The translations under genes and the position numbers were made by a program. This document shows positions 36,584 through 48,611 of a DNA stretch of 64,000 nucleotides, in pieces. The DNA comes from Erythrophleum ivorense (Eukaryota; Streptophyta; Magnoliopsida; Fabales; Fabaceae). The notes beneath the pieces were generated by a model that did not search any database, had not been told where the DNA came from, and saw nothing but the letters and a program-made list of their open reading frames with translations. The DNA lies in assembly GCA_026724425.1 (NCBI GenBank), contig JAIUCV010000003.1, forward strand, positions 44,603,283 to 44,667,282, given 5' to 3'. Every line of letters starts with the position of its first letter. Within the stretch, counting starts at the first letter, position 1.

Positions 36584-38053
36584 AGATGGGTATCACAAGG
36601 TTAAAAGTTTATTTCTCTTTGAAATTTTACATGGCTTGGATTCTCAAATGGCATGCAAAATTCCAAAGCTATGAATAGTACATAGTGAAAAAGAAGGTTT
36701 CAATATGGAAAAATCTTAGTAGAGTAGCTATAGGAGAGAGAGGTGCTTTAACTTTCATTTTGAAGCATGTGCTAAAATTTTAGATTAGCAATACACAAAA
36801 TAGAATGTTCATGGTTTATGTTTTCTCCTCTATTTTCATGTTCTAAATTTATCTTTCATGCTTTAAATATATATTGTAATAGGAAAAATATGAAAAGGTT
36901 CACTTAAGGCATTCTCTAGGAATAAATAATAAAAGTTAAAATGAAGCACATAGAATAAGTTGCACTATTGAAATTCTACTACTGTGCTAACATTCTAATA
37001 AGTTGTACCAAACTTCTATCTAATATGAGGCTAATAAGGTCAAGGCACCACTTTGCTCCTGTGCTAGTTAGTATGGAACCCTTTTAATATGCGGTTGTAA
37101 GAATAGATATTTTAGTTATAGCTATAGGGTGTATGTTAAATCAACATGGAAAGTGTTGGCTCTATACTGTACACTCTTCCCTTAACTTCATTCTATACAC
37201 TAACAAGCATCACCATGATACCCTCTATGATTCTTCCTAAACCTATATCTTTATCTTTTGATCTTCAACAAACCCATCCCATAATGTTCCTTATTTTGGT
37301 GTGTGTATATATATAAACCCTTTATTTAATTCTATCATATTATTAGCTTGACTCGCAACATATCCTATAGGGTTGCACACTAGCTAGGTTGTTAGTTAAG
37401 TGTTACCTAGCTCATTATACTAAAAGGAAAAGTAGATATCAAAATATAATAGAATCATTTCTAAATAGTGATTTTATAATTTTAGCAAAAAAAAAATAAA
37501 TATATTTTATAAATTATAAATAGCCAAAACATCAATGTTACTCTTAAATATAATTGTCATATCTAAACCAAAAAAAAAGATGAAAAATGTGCATTTCTGT
37601 AGTTGAAAATAAAAAATTCAAAATTAATATAATAAATATGAGTTTTTGAAGAAAACAAACAGGTTAAATTGCCTTCATTATGAGGGTTCCATACTACAGG
37701 ACCTAGTCTTAAAAAAATTCACTATCAATAAATCAATTAATATAACAAAGTGTGTATATATATATGCTTTATGCGTTTTCTTTTCTAGTCATGTGTCTCT
37801 TTTGGTTCTCTATGTCATCTTTTATTGACTTTTCATTCATTTTGACTGAATTGGTATGCTACCTCTTTTGGGTCTCTATGTGCCTCTTTTCTAGTCATGT
37901 GCCTATTTTGAACTTCTATTTGAATAATTGGTATGCTACAATACTCAACACTTATAAGTGTTCATTATTGTCTTTTCATGGTAAATTTAAAGTGTGTTGA
38001 CATGATTTAACTATGAATCTTATTTCAGTCTTGCATGTTTGTAGTTTTATTCA
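36584..38053. other. No gene seen; AT-rich sequence
   Basis: There are no LARD-like blocks and no credible coding sequence. A short imperfect direct repeat lies at about 37786-37945 (TTTCTAGTCATGTG occurs twice, TTGGTATGCTAC twice). A TATATATATA run is near 37757. Part may be the 5' region of the CACTA element whose transposase remnant starts at 38054, but I could not find a terminal CACTA motif that I trust. Confidence 0.5.
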
Positions 38054-40240
38054 ATGGATCAAAGAAGGTGGATTAGTGATCCCTTTAAAAGAAGTGAGGT
38101 TTACATCCAAGGTGTACTTGAATTTTTGGACTTCACATTTTAGTAGTCAATAGTAAATGGGAAAATCTTATGTCCTTATGTTGTATTTGTCAATCTTCAT
38201 TATTACCCTAGGTTAAATGTTTATGAGCACTTAACTAATCCATGTCGTGGGTTTCTTAAAGGGTAAAAGAAATGGATTTTCCATGTAGAGACATATAAAG
38301 CATCTATAAGTACAAATATAGAACCAAGAGAGCTAGAAAATGATATACATGGGTTACTTTATGATATTTTTGGAATGCTTGAGCAATTAGGTGGAGAAAG
38401 GATAAATGACATCAATAGAGAAAATCTAAAACAAGTGAGGGAGGAACATTGTGAACAACCATCTAAAGAAGAGAATAACTTTAACAAATTTCATCAATCA
38501 ATTAAGGAGGTTGAACAAGAGCTCTACCCAAATTGTGAGAAATACATCAAGCTATTATTTATGATATATCTCTATCATATAAAGTGTCTTCATGGGTAGA
38601 GTGATAAGTCTTTCTTGATGTTATTGAAGTTATTGAGAGATGTCTTACTAGAAGGGAATGTTTGACCAAAGTTATACTATGATACAAAGAAGATAATTTT
38701 TAGATTAGGCTTAGGGTATGAGAAAATCCATCTTGTCCTAATGATTGTATGTTGGATTGGAAGGACAAGAGCAAAGATGAAGTGTGTTCAAAGTCTAGTG
38801 TCTCAAGGTGGAAAACTTATATTATTTCAGAGAATAATGAAGGTAACACATCTGAGAGAAAAAAGATACCAGCAAAGATTTTATGATGGTTTCCTTTGAT
38901 ACCTAGGTTAAAGAGGATCTTTATGTCCTCTAAGATTACTTTATTCATAAGATGGAAGGTCACACAAAAGATGGCCTCTTAAGGCATCCAATAAACTCTC
39001 TTGCCTGGAAGGAATTTGACTCTATGTACCCTAATTTTTTGAGTGACCCTCATAATGTTAGGCTTGGATTGGCTTTAATCCATTCAAGACTATGAGTGTT
39101 ATGCATAGTACTTGCCTTGTTATTATAATCCCTTATAATTTTCCTCCTTGGATGCATATGAAACAACCTTCTTTTATGATGTCATTACTTATTCGTAGTC
39201 TTAAAGGTCCTAATAACAATATAGATGTGTATCTTCAACCATTAGTTGAAGAGTTAAAAGAACTGTGGGAAATTGGGGTCGAAACCCTTGATGCTCATAA
39301 GAAAGAGTCATTTCAAATGTATGTTGCATTAATTTGGACTATTAATATTACCCAACATATGCAAACTTGTTTGGGTGGAGTACTAAAGGTTAATATCCTT
39401 GTCCATGTTGTGGTTTGAAACGGCTTCATAGTGGTTAACCTATAGTAGAAAGATTTGTTATATGTGTCATTAATAGTGGTTAAAACCTGACCATAAGTAG
39501 AGGTACACTCGTAGGTCTTTTAATGGAACCCCAAGAGTTTAGGGGTCATCTTATACGATGCGATGGGGATACAGTCTTAAGACAATTAAAAGAGCTTGAA
39601 GAAATAGGTGTAATTGAAGATAGGTCACAACCTTAGAAAACTAGAAGAAAAGTATCTTATTCATTTTGCTGCATTGGAAACATAATGTACTACAACACAA
39701 TCTTGATGTGATGTACATTGAAAAAAAATGTTTGTCATAACATCATTGGTACATTGTTGAATTTGGAAGGGAAATCTAAAGATTTTATAAGGCAAGAGTA
39801 GAAATTGTGGAGATGAAAATAAGAAATATGCTTCATCCTTAAGCACGTCCCTCTAATGGCTCAACGTTTTTGCCTAAAGCATGTTACCAAATGGCTAAGA
39901 AGGAAAAATAAGCTTTTCTTGCAGTTATAAAAAATATAAAAGCACTAGATGAATGCTCATCAAATATCTCTACTTGTGTGCAAATAAAGCAACTCAAGTT
40001 GATTGATTTGAAAAGTTATGATTGTCATGTTTTAACGCAAGAGTTTATGCCTAAAGTGTTAAAGGGTTCTCTTCCTGATAAAGTAATATTAGTTTTGATT
40101 GATCTTTTTTGCTTTTTCAAAGAAATTTGTTCTAATGTCCTTAATAAGGATTATGTTAAGCAATGGGAATCTTAGGTGGCCAAAACTCTTTGTTAACTTG
40201 AAACAATCTTCCTTCATTCATTTTTCACTCTTATGGTACA
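38054..40240 (+). pseudogene. TNP2-type CACTA (En/Spm) transposase, decayed
   Basis: Shifted and stopped frames together follow the order of plant TNP2/Transposase_21 proteins. There is a start MDQRRWISDPFKRSEVYIQG (38054), PNDCMLDW (about 38735), SRWKTY, PLIPRLKRIFMSS (about 38900), PYNFPPWMHMKQPSFMMSLL (about 39133), DVYLQPLVEELKELWEIGVE (about 39222), HWKHNVLQHNLDVMYIEK (about 39670), NIIGTLLNLEGKSKD and SYDCHVLTQEFMP (about 40010). Many in-frame stops and several frameshifts are present; one is an extra A in the run after MYIEK. The remnant stops at an MVHT codon run where a second CACTA end begins (40241). The protein would have cut and joined CACTA element ends in the nucleus. It cannot be functional now. 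Confidence 0.85.
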
Positions 40241-40465
40241 CACTATGCCAGGTAAAGGTTTTGTTGGCTTTTATTTTTCATATTCATTGGCAGATAGCAA
40301 CTATCAACAATGTAATAGCCAACAAAGCCAACCAGCTTTTGTTGGCAGTTATAACCTAACCTACAACAAAAATTAGACTTTTATTGGTAGTTAATTTAAA
40401 TAACTGCCAACAAATAGGTAATTTGTTGGCTTTGTTGGTAGTTTTACTTCGAAATGCCAACTTTT
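40241..40465. repeat. CACTA terminus and subterminal repeats
   Basis: The motif TTGTTGGC, or its complement GCCAACAA, occurs about six times between 40256 and 40440, with variants such as TTATTGGTAG. Several are arranged so that TTGTTGGCAGTTATA and TAACTGCCAACAA can pair. Such repeats are the binding sites of the element-encoded protein in known CACTA elements. The function here is inferred. Confidence 0.7.
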
Positions 40466-40965
40466 TCTTTTTTTCTTTATCCACTTATACTTTATTCACC
40501 TAAAGTGCCTTTTGGCATTTGATTCTAGCGATCAATTATTTAGCAACTCAAAACAATTAAAGAATTCTTATTCTTTTACTAAGAAAAATTATAATCATTT
40601 AACTAAAAGAACTCTTATTGTTTGTATTAATCAATCAAAGAATAATTACAATCAATAATCAAATTAAAATAATGCTAGAAATTAACACAAGCTAATACTA
40701 AACTAATAGACGTTGTTGGAGCATGTATTGAGGCTACTCTTCCCCAGGTTCATCTGTTTGAGCATATGAGTATTCTTTACAATATAAATTCAGGAAATAT
40801 TGTAAAATGAGATAAGAACAATTTGAAGTTAGATAATTGAAATTTGGTCAAATTTTAGAAATTTTTTTAAAGTAAGTTTTATATCAAAGAAAAATCGACA
40901 GCATAATGGCTTAAATCATAGATTCCTAAGTTTTAAGCCCTCTATTTATAGCTAATAACATCAAA

Positions 40966-43584
40966 TTACATACTAATATCACTAAGTACAACTAGTAATA
41001 GCAAATTACCAGCAACCAACAACATCTTATAGTTAAACTTTTGTATACAAGAAAATATAGAGGCAAGGAAAACTATCCAATCACTTAAAGGAACTAAATT
41101 ACAAACCATGTCCAAAAAAGTAAATTGTCCATGTGTGATGATATTCTTCGTGAATCTCATCACGTAGTATCCACAATCTATGTTGTTTGGTTATTTTGGA
41201 CACTGTAAAAATGCAATAAAAACCATGTTAAATTTAGGAAATGATATGCTCAATAATTGCTTGAATATTGGTAAATACCTTTACTCTATTCCATTTGTAT
41301 AATATGGTGGGTGTTTTTCACTTCGACACCTTAAGCTCATGATTTGTGCAGAACATCGCTATGGCTCTATCAAGCAAGTGGAGAAAAACTTAATATAAGA
41401 AACTATTTTAAAATTAAAACACACACATATATAGAAATACATAGAAAATCAATGCACATGCTTACTGATTGAATAACTCTTGCACCTGTGCATGATTCAC
41501 TGGGTCACGATTTACCAGATCCATGAAACATATCTTTGGAGCATATGGATTGATGATGACAAACATCCAGTGTACCCTAACACAATTAACCAGTGTTAGC
41601 TAATTCTAATTAGATAGTTGACATTCAAATTACACATAATTAAAAAGTTTAGCATTAAGTGACTCACCCCTACATGTAAGGGGCCAATAATAACACCTCA
41701 TTATTAGCCCTTGTAAAGAACATATTTGCTACTTGCTATGATTGACTTGAAAGATAGCTATGTAGCATCTGTGGAGTAAAAGAAGCTATGTTATGGGGAT
41801 TGATGAACACAAACCTTCTCGTAAAGTTGCCAAGGACCAAGAATGTATGGTACATGTACTTGAGATGAAGAAACAAATGGAACAATGATAAACTAAAATA
41901 AACATAGTAAAAAATACTTTATGTACAATGAAATAAGTACTTGGTATATAAGTTAATAGCAGTGGCCCCTATCATTTCACAATGAAAGATGTCATTTATT
42001 ACTTATAATCTAAGCAGATCCTGTGTTTCCTTATTGTAAATCTCTTTATCAAAATTTACAACTTTTATGTCATCATCCCTTAACATCTGTTCTGCTAAAA
42101 CTTCAAGAGCCAATCTATATTTATTCGAAACTTGAGGGTCAGACTTTGACTTTGATGGTATAGTAATTGATTTCTTGCTAAGTCCTAACACTTTTAGGTG
42201 TTTCCCTTTAGACTATGCAACAGAGTGAGTCAGTTTAATTTGAAATCAAGAAAGATTTATAAAGGAAGTAAATCATAAGTAAGTGTCAACTAACAAACCT
42301 GTCTTGATGGAGCTATAGTAATAAGATTGGTAGGTCACGCAATGAAGCTCCCCATTGCTTGTCCTATCATTCTTGTGTCCTTGGTAGGAATAGGAAATTT
42401 AACATTCTCCTTTATTGGGATATTAACCTATACTCTCACATGGTTGGTGGAAAGTATTACATTGTGAAGTGTGTATCTTATAATGTCATACATACAAACC
42501 TCTACAACTACACGACGAGTAGGGGTGTCTAATAATAATAGACAGTTTGTTTTGCCCTAAACAAATCATAACGTAAGAAATTATTGATAAGTAGTAAAAG
42601 TATTTAAATGTTAACTTTGTAAAAGAAAGCAATTACCTTAGAGAGATACTGAGAGGGCAGTGTATAGCTATCTTTATAGTTGGATTTGGCTTTTCCTGCT
42701 TACATCCCCATCATCAGCATCTTCATCAAATTCTCAATGTGCCGCCATTGATCTGCTTGTTGCTTTTTCAGCCTAGATTGCTCTTACTCTTATCACTTCA
42801 CACTTTCTTTCAACTTGACAACCTCGGTTGAAGAATGCAATTTCAAGCGTTTTTGTATCCCAAAATAGTCTCTTTCGCTAACGCCAAATTTGACACCCCT
42901 AACATGACCAGGGTGCTCAGTGATACCAAGTGCGTTGCCTAAAATATCCTCACCCCTTAGGAGCACATTGCCTTATGTGAGGGTTTGTGATAAGGCATCC
43001 TATGACACATAAAGTTAAAAGCAAATGTTATTAAAAGTAAGAAAATAAAATAGAATGATTGAAAATTTAGATAATCATTTAATATTTATACATTTATTCT
43101 AAACTTCAAAGACATGCTTATTGTCAAATTTGCCCTCTTTATTGACTCAAGCTATCTTCTAAAGAATATGATAGGATACTATGCTAACTTCTAATCCCTC
43201 TTGCTCGATTTGTGTATTAGGACAAAAAATTAGTGTGCAAGTATTGGATTACATTACATATTCATAAGTAGATGATATATATATTCATGTACCATTTATT
43301 GCTTAAGGTTTGAGTATCCCAATTGCCCTTTCCTGTATAGGTATGGGATATTCTTTGCTCTTTCTCGATTTTCTCGGCTTAATTTCTATGAAAAGACATA
43401 ATAGTTGAATCAATACATACTATTGCACACTACAATAAACAATTATATGTTGTAGAATATGGTTACCTAGAAAAACCCCTCTTGGTGGTGGTCGGTAAAA
43501 GGATCCCAAGCCTCTTGAGTGATCATAGCTTGAAATAATTCAGGGGGATGCTCAAACATGTTCCCAATAGCATCTTTCAAGAAT
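40966..43584 (-). pseudogene. CACTA second gene: Ptta/En/Spm-like plus Ulp1 protease-like, decayed
   Basis: Read on minus, exons are recognisable in the order usual for these CACTA proteins. PPELFQAMITQEAWDPF (about 43550) and a stretch with EHPGHVRGVKFGVS (42930-42880) resemble the plant Ptta/En/Spm family. LGLSKKSITIPSKSKSD lies at about 42185. The C-terminal Ulp1 (C48) protease-like part has VHWMFVIINPYAPKICFMDL (about 41590-41530), with the catalytic His and Asp positions, and IDCGYYVMRF (about 41185-41155), with the catalytic Cys. An acceptor-like TTTTTACAG precedes the Cys exon. The oxyanion Gln of the CPKQP motif is a stop codon here (CAA to TAA). Other stops confirm decay. I could not fix exon edges. 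Confidence 0.7.
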
Positions 43585-43957
43585 TGATAAACATGATTTT
43601 TATATATTTTATTCTCCTTAGCTTAAGCATTTTAATAGTTAAATAAGGCTTAATGGATTTACTTAGGTAGAATTTGATTTTAGTAGCCATTCTTTGCACT
43701 TTAAGAATTTATTTCCAAAATGATTGATTTTAATGCATAAATCATTTTAAATGAATTTTGTGAATATTCCTACTCAATTTTCTCATTTGTTTTTATGCAG
43801 ATTTTGGGTAAATCAAATTTAAAAGTTAGAGAGAAATATGGAAGAGGGAGGTTTTCCAATTATAGAAAGCTATACAAAATCATGCCACTCTATATTCAAG
43901 AGGTTGCACGTTTTACACACAAAGCACAACATGTACACATAGCATCCATTCCATATA
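43585..43957 (+). repeat. Repeat family X, copy 1, left part
   Basis: This starts TGATAAACATGATTTTTATA and matches 62571 onward (TGATGAAGGCTATTTTTATA, then ATTTTAATA-TTAAATAAGG, TTTTAATGCATAAATC, TTTTTATGCA). The TGAT start and AT-rich body suggest the LTR of another Ty3/gypsy lineage, but no primer binding site or second LTR was identified. The start interrupts the second CACTA element. E3 is inserted at 43958. Confidence 0.5.
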
Positions 43958-44354
43958 TGTAACATTCGGTTCCCTGAAAACTAGAGGAAACGTGAGAAAC
44001 GTAATGTGCAGTTTCTTCGTTAATAAACGAAACTTACCGAATACAAAAGGAAGTCCCCCAAGATGATGGAGTTAAGGTCCCAAAAAATTTGGGAAGCATT
44101 CTAGACTCCTAAATATGAGAATCCCAAGCTCAGACGGAAAGAAAAATGGAGCTAGAATGAAGAAACAATTTCTTACGAAAAGCCTACGAAACGTAATGGC
44201 ATTTTCGTAATTTTGAGCAATTTTTTGGAATTCACATAGGAGGGCTTTTTTAATGAAAATTTTGAGTTTTTTGGGGTTCTCAGAGGCCCTAAAAACCATG
44301 GAAATCCCCGGGACAGTTAAATCCCCTCCAGTAGATGTTTTCCAACGTCAGTAT

Positions 44355-44513
44355 GCCCTTCATACTGCATTTTTGTTTCTCCTTTGTTTTAGCTCTGATT
44401 TGAGTGATTCCAAAGCCATTTTTCTTAATTGGAAACCTAAATTTTATAATGGAAAAGATAGTTCTCAAAAAAGAGCTAAAACAAAGGAGAAACAAAAATG
44501 CAGTATGAAGGGC
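44355..44513. repeat. 41-bp perfect inverted repeat, unique to this LTR
   Basis: 44355-44395 is the exact reverse complement of 44473-44513 (77-bp spacer). The 3' LTR has ordinary family sequence at the first position (CAAATTTTGACAGG at about 53098). The inverted copy therefore replaced about 40 bp of U3 using the downstream strand as template. Confidence 0.9.
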
Positions 44514-44550
44514 AAAATGGGAATTTTTGAAAAATTCCTTTTGCCATAGC

Positions 44551-44560
44551 TATATATAGG
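44551..44560 (+). promoter_or_regulatory. TATA box of the E3 5' LTR
   Basis: TATATATAGG lies 593 bp from the LTR start. The 3' LTR copy is at 53293-53302. It is conserved in position in LTR-A, LTR-B, LTR-D and LTR-E. A strong 5' splice-site-like CTTAAG/GTATGT follows at about 44675-44686 and another, AACAAG/GTAA, at about 44864. These are kept in several copies and could mark a spliced leader, which is inference. Confidence 0.6.
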
Positions 44561-47500
44561 TGGTGCCTCACACTTGCCCTCATTTTACTTCAGATTTTCC
44601 AGCGCCAAATCAGAAGAAGAACCCTAAGGGAGAGGTGCCCAAGAGAGGAAGAAGAAGGAGGAAGAAAGCCAAGCTTAAGGTATGTTTTCATGGCAATTTT
44701 ACTTGCTTTTCTCCACCTCCACCACCTCTCCTTCATTCTCCTTTCTTTCCTTGGATTAAAATGAGGTTTATAAATCTGATTCAAGGAAGATATTCAAGGG
44801 AAAGTTCGGATTTGAAGAGAGGAGCTTGGAGAAATCAAGATTCAAGCCAAACTAAGCAAGGAAACAAGGTAAAAATGCATCCTATGGTTGATACCTTCCA
44901 CCCCACTCCTTCTCCATTTCGACCTAGACCAAGAACCTTAGGAGGATCTGATTTCCAAGCCCAACCAAGCATGATTCGTAGGTATTTGATGGAGAGGAAT
45001 AAGAATATACAAAGAAAACAACAAAATAACCATTAGATTTCAAGATGCAAAACCTAGGGTTTTAAGTGCACCTTTTCGATTTCTGAATTTGTATGATGCT
45101 TTCTAGGTCTAAGTAAGAGTTTAAATGAGTTTTTGAGACACCTAAGATGCTCCCCACAAGCTTCTTCCTTCAAGAAAACAAAGACAACTCCAAGAAGCCC
45201 TAAACCTAGGCATGTCTTAGCCAAGAAGAGTTCTAGGTGTGGGAGAGAGTTTTAAATTTTTCTAAGGCCATTCTTGAGTCATATTTGATGAATGAAAATG
45301 AGGGGAGGCCTTAGAAAAAATTTAGAACTCATAGAAAGTGATTTGGTGCCTTAGGTTCCATATTATGACCTAAAGAAGCAACATGATGTTGGGCTCTTTG
45401 TTTTAATTATGTGATGATTCCAAGAGGCTTAAAAGGAGTCAAGAATCATATTTGAGAGGAAAGAATGGAGCCTAGAAAATGTTTGAGGGGTGATGCTTCA
45501 TTAGGTGCATTTATGGACCATAATGGAGCCTATAGAGCAATCTAGTATCTAAGTAAGTTGTATGACCTTAGAGTTTGTTTCATGAACCTAACTGGCTCCC
45601 ATAAATTGTATCTAGGCCAAGAGAAACCATCTCCACCAATTTGTGGGTGTGTGGCCGAAAGAGGAGGCTTGGAAACTAAGGAAAAAGTGTGTGTTTGCAT
45701 ACAAGGTAGCTCTCTCCACCTTCTCTCATGCATGGATGTGTGTTTGGCTTGTTTTACAATGTGTGTATATGTATTTTCAAGCTATGAAAAGTATGCTGAC
45801 ATGCCTTTACATGCCATGAGTCTTGATGCCATGTTATGTTTTAAATGACTACATGATATTTGTATGAGTTTGCTTGAGTGTGGAAAGGCCAAGAACTCTT
45901 CTTTTGGGTGAGGATAAGCCAAGAACCCTCGAGCTTGGTTAAGACAAAGCAAAGAGTCTTCCAAAAGCAAAGTGGGCTCCCAAGAGTATGGTTGAGTTCA
46001 AAGTGCTCAAGAATGGGTGAGGCAAGTCCAAAATCCATGAAGAGAAGTGTGAGGCCAATCCAAACACTTAGTGAGCTCTTGAATGTCTTGTATGATTGAT
46101 TCACATGCTAAGATTGCTTTTAAAATGTCTAGGACTTTTATTTTCTCCATGCATGCATTTGTAAAGCTTGCTTTACACATATTATGTGTGATTGAATGGG
46201 AGATGAGCTATTGGGATTCTTTGAATCTCATCCCCTCCTCTTCAATGTTCTAAAATGCTAGGTGAACTAAGTGGACATCCTAATGGGAGCCAACAACACT
46301 AAAGGAAGGAGATTGGCAATCATATGTTTAGCTTTTGCCACTTTAAGACCATGATTGTACCATATGATGTATATGATGTTGTAAATGGTCTATGACCCTT
46401 GATACATGTATAAATATGCTATTATGTGATGTTTAGATGTATGAGTATGATGTACGACCTATAGCACTTATTTTTAGTATGTAACGCCAAAGTGTGCAAT
46501 ATGGAAGCTTAATGAATGAATGCATAAGTGTGGGTTGAATGGCCAAAATGAGATGCATGAGGTTTGAGACCATTTGGGCAGCTTACACAGGTCTCAAATG
46601 TGCTTTTAGACTTGCCCAAAAGGTGCCACAACCAAGGGAAGGTCATTTGGCAAATTTGGTACCTCATATGGAGCCAAATTTGACTATAATGGAACCTTAT
46701 ATCACTTTTTAGCCAAATGAGTTAGTCTTGATCTGAGATTTGGCATGAAATTAGGTCTTTCTGAGAAGCTAAGGATCATAATTTTTGGAGGTCTACAAAA
46801 TATTTGAGGATTTTTCAAAGTTGGCAAAATTCATGTTTCTGGTTGCTGCACTATTCATTTGGTCCGAAATTTTTTTCTATCACCTAAAATTCAAATGATG
46901 TCCAATTGCCACGAAATTTTGTAGAAAGAAACTAGATAATCACAGTGACTCATGCCAACTAGAAGCACCTCATTTGGAGGTCTAGAGAGGGAGATATGAA
47001 TTTTTGAAGTTTCTGTCCAATATCAGTAATCTAGCCCGACCAGAAGTACTGTTCCATCAGTTTCTGAGATCTGGGCTTAATGAACTAATTTGGAGATATT
47101 TTTTCCTTCTATTAAACATCCACAGATTTCCAAATTGGCATCATTTGCATGGATTGGATTTTTTTGGAATTAATTGGACATTTTTGAAATTCATATCAGT
47201 AAATTGTCATAGCACCAGGACCCAGTCCGACCTCCAGACAATTTCGCATGTTAAACTCTCTGTGTGTGGGATGTCGTGACTTGTACATATTTTTATCATG
47301 AAGTAGACGTCCCAAGCTTTCTAGAATGACCAAGATTGCATGTTTTTTTATTTTTCTATATTTAGTTATGATTTTCCAAAATTTGTGACAGAAAAGAGGA
47401 AATTCTGGCTGAAAATGCAAACATGGATTTTATGTGCTCCTTTTCTTTCCACAAGTTGTAGGCCAAATTTGATGATGGAAATGAGTTATATTCATGTGTT

Positions 47501-47686
47501 TAAGTATGAGAACGTGATAGATGCTTTCATATGGCCTACGAGACTCTGAAAGAAAAATTTTACCCGTAAAGAAATGTATTTTAATTCATAACTCCCTATG
47601 CCACTATATTGTTTCCATAGAATGAACATAAGATGAGGCATGGAAATTATATGAATTGAGTCCTAGAAGTATGGTGTTACATTTAT

Positions 47687-47698
47687 TGGTATCAGAGC
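47687..47698 (+). other. Primer binding site of E3
   Basis: TGGTATCAGAGC, 5 bp after the LTR end, matches the complement of the 3' end of plant initiator tRNA-Met. It fixes the direction of E3 as plus and the boundary between LTR and interior. Confidence 0.92.
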
Positions 47699-48451
47699 AA
47701 AGTTTCAGGCCCTTTTTTATTGGATTTGGCTTGAGGAAGTAGTATTAGGGCTTTGTAAAGGGCTTGAATGGATAGGTAGAGCCTTATATGAGACATGTTG
47801 GGTGTATGAGTATAGTTTGTGGCTTTATTCATGATGAGTAAGTTGTAGGATGGTCTTAGAGTAGTTAATGGACACTGGGAAAGAAAGGCCTCTAGAGTAG
47901 CTTGAGTAGAGCTAAGCTTAAGCGGAACTAAATGATCCAACAGCTAGAGCTTGATGAGATGTGATAGCTCGCCGGGATTAGTGGCAAGCCCTAGATATAA
48001 ACGATGAAGAATGATCTCGTTGATAGGAAGAGGCTTGCTAAAGAGAGAGAGTACTTGAGGCCTAATTTTCCCTGGTAGTCATACTCAGGCCATTCCCAGC
48101 TGTCTCACATAATGCAGAGACAAGTAGTGATGTAGTGCAGTATGAGATGAAACTGCGACTGCACAGGATTAGTTTAGAGGGGGAGTGAAAAATAGAGTCA
48201 CCCCCTAGCCACGACACCCAAATGTCTAGATGGATTTCAGAGCCCAAAAGCTAATTCCTTCAGGCCAGAGGTTGAGTTACAAGCTACATCCTAGAGCCTG
48301 ATAGCCCTGAGATGACAATTAGTTATGTATGAGTGAAGCAAGAGATAGAATCCTCTAGTTTGATGATGGGCTAGATATAGAGACAATGAGGCTCAGGTTG
48401 GTAGCTAAAGATGAAAGTCCAATCCCTGGAAAAATAAGCCAATCAGAGGCT

Positions 48452-48611
48452 GTTAGCCGTGGCCAATTATTTCAGATAGCAACGAGGCAATCCAGAGAGT
48501 CCTTCGTCGTGGCTAATTAAGAAGTTAGCCATGACCAATACTCAAATAGGAGAACTAGGGTGAACCCGAGACTAATTAGCCGCGGCAAATGATGTGCTAG
48601 CCACGGTGAAT
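48452..48611. repeat. Cluster of five 14-bp palindrome-like motifs
   Basis: TTAGCCGTGGCCAATT (from 48453), CGTCGTGGCTAATT (48505), TTAGCCATGACCAAT (48525), TTAGCCGCGGCAAAT (48576) and CTAGCCACGGTGAAT (48597) are variants of the palindrome TTAGCCGCGGCTAA. Related sites lie in the E2 interior at about 32050-32165 (for example TTGGCCGCGGCTAGCGG). The GC-rich core stands out in AT-rich DNA. It could be a protein site or an RNA stem. Confidence 0.6.

Larger units (their letters stand above)
40241..43584 (-). mobile_element. Second CACTA element, right part missing
   Basis: This begins CACTATGCCAGG on plus, a CACTA-type terminus, inserted in the TNP2 remnant. The first 225 bp carry short repeats in both directions typical of CACTA subterminal regions. 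Internally it holds a minus-strand pseudogene of the second CACTA gene class. The opposite terminus is not present: at 43585 the X repeat begins. So the element was truncated, or continues elsewhere. Confidence 0.7.
43958..47681 (+). mobile_element. E3 5' LTR
   Basis: TGTAACATTCGG to TATGGTGTTACA, 3724 bp. U3 is about 590 bp up to the TATA box, so the transcribed part of the LTR is very long, about 3.1 kb. Relative to the 3' LTR it has an excess of T at C positions in the first 100 bp, plus the local inverted duplication at 44355-44513. A 158-codon frame at 44560-45036 is also in the 3' LTR (53302-53778), but only because the LTRs are copies. It is not kept in LTR-A, B or E, and runs across the conserved GT donor-like sites, so I do not call it a gene. 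Confidence 0.9.

Noticed and set aside
36963..36990. CACTATTG as the left terminus of the first CACTA element
   Set aside because: It has no subterminal repeats and no matching opposite end; a 5-bp CACTA occurs often by chance.
37745..37770. TATATATATA run as a promoter
   Set aside because: Low-complexity AT sequence with no gene or conserved element downstream at promoter distance.
44560..45036. 158-codon frame, also present at 53302-53778
   Set aside because: The second copy exists because the two LTRs are duplicates. The frame is basic and low in complexity, crosses conserved GT donor-like sites and is not kept in the solo LTRs A, B or E.
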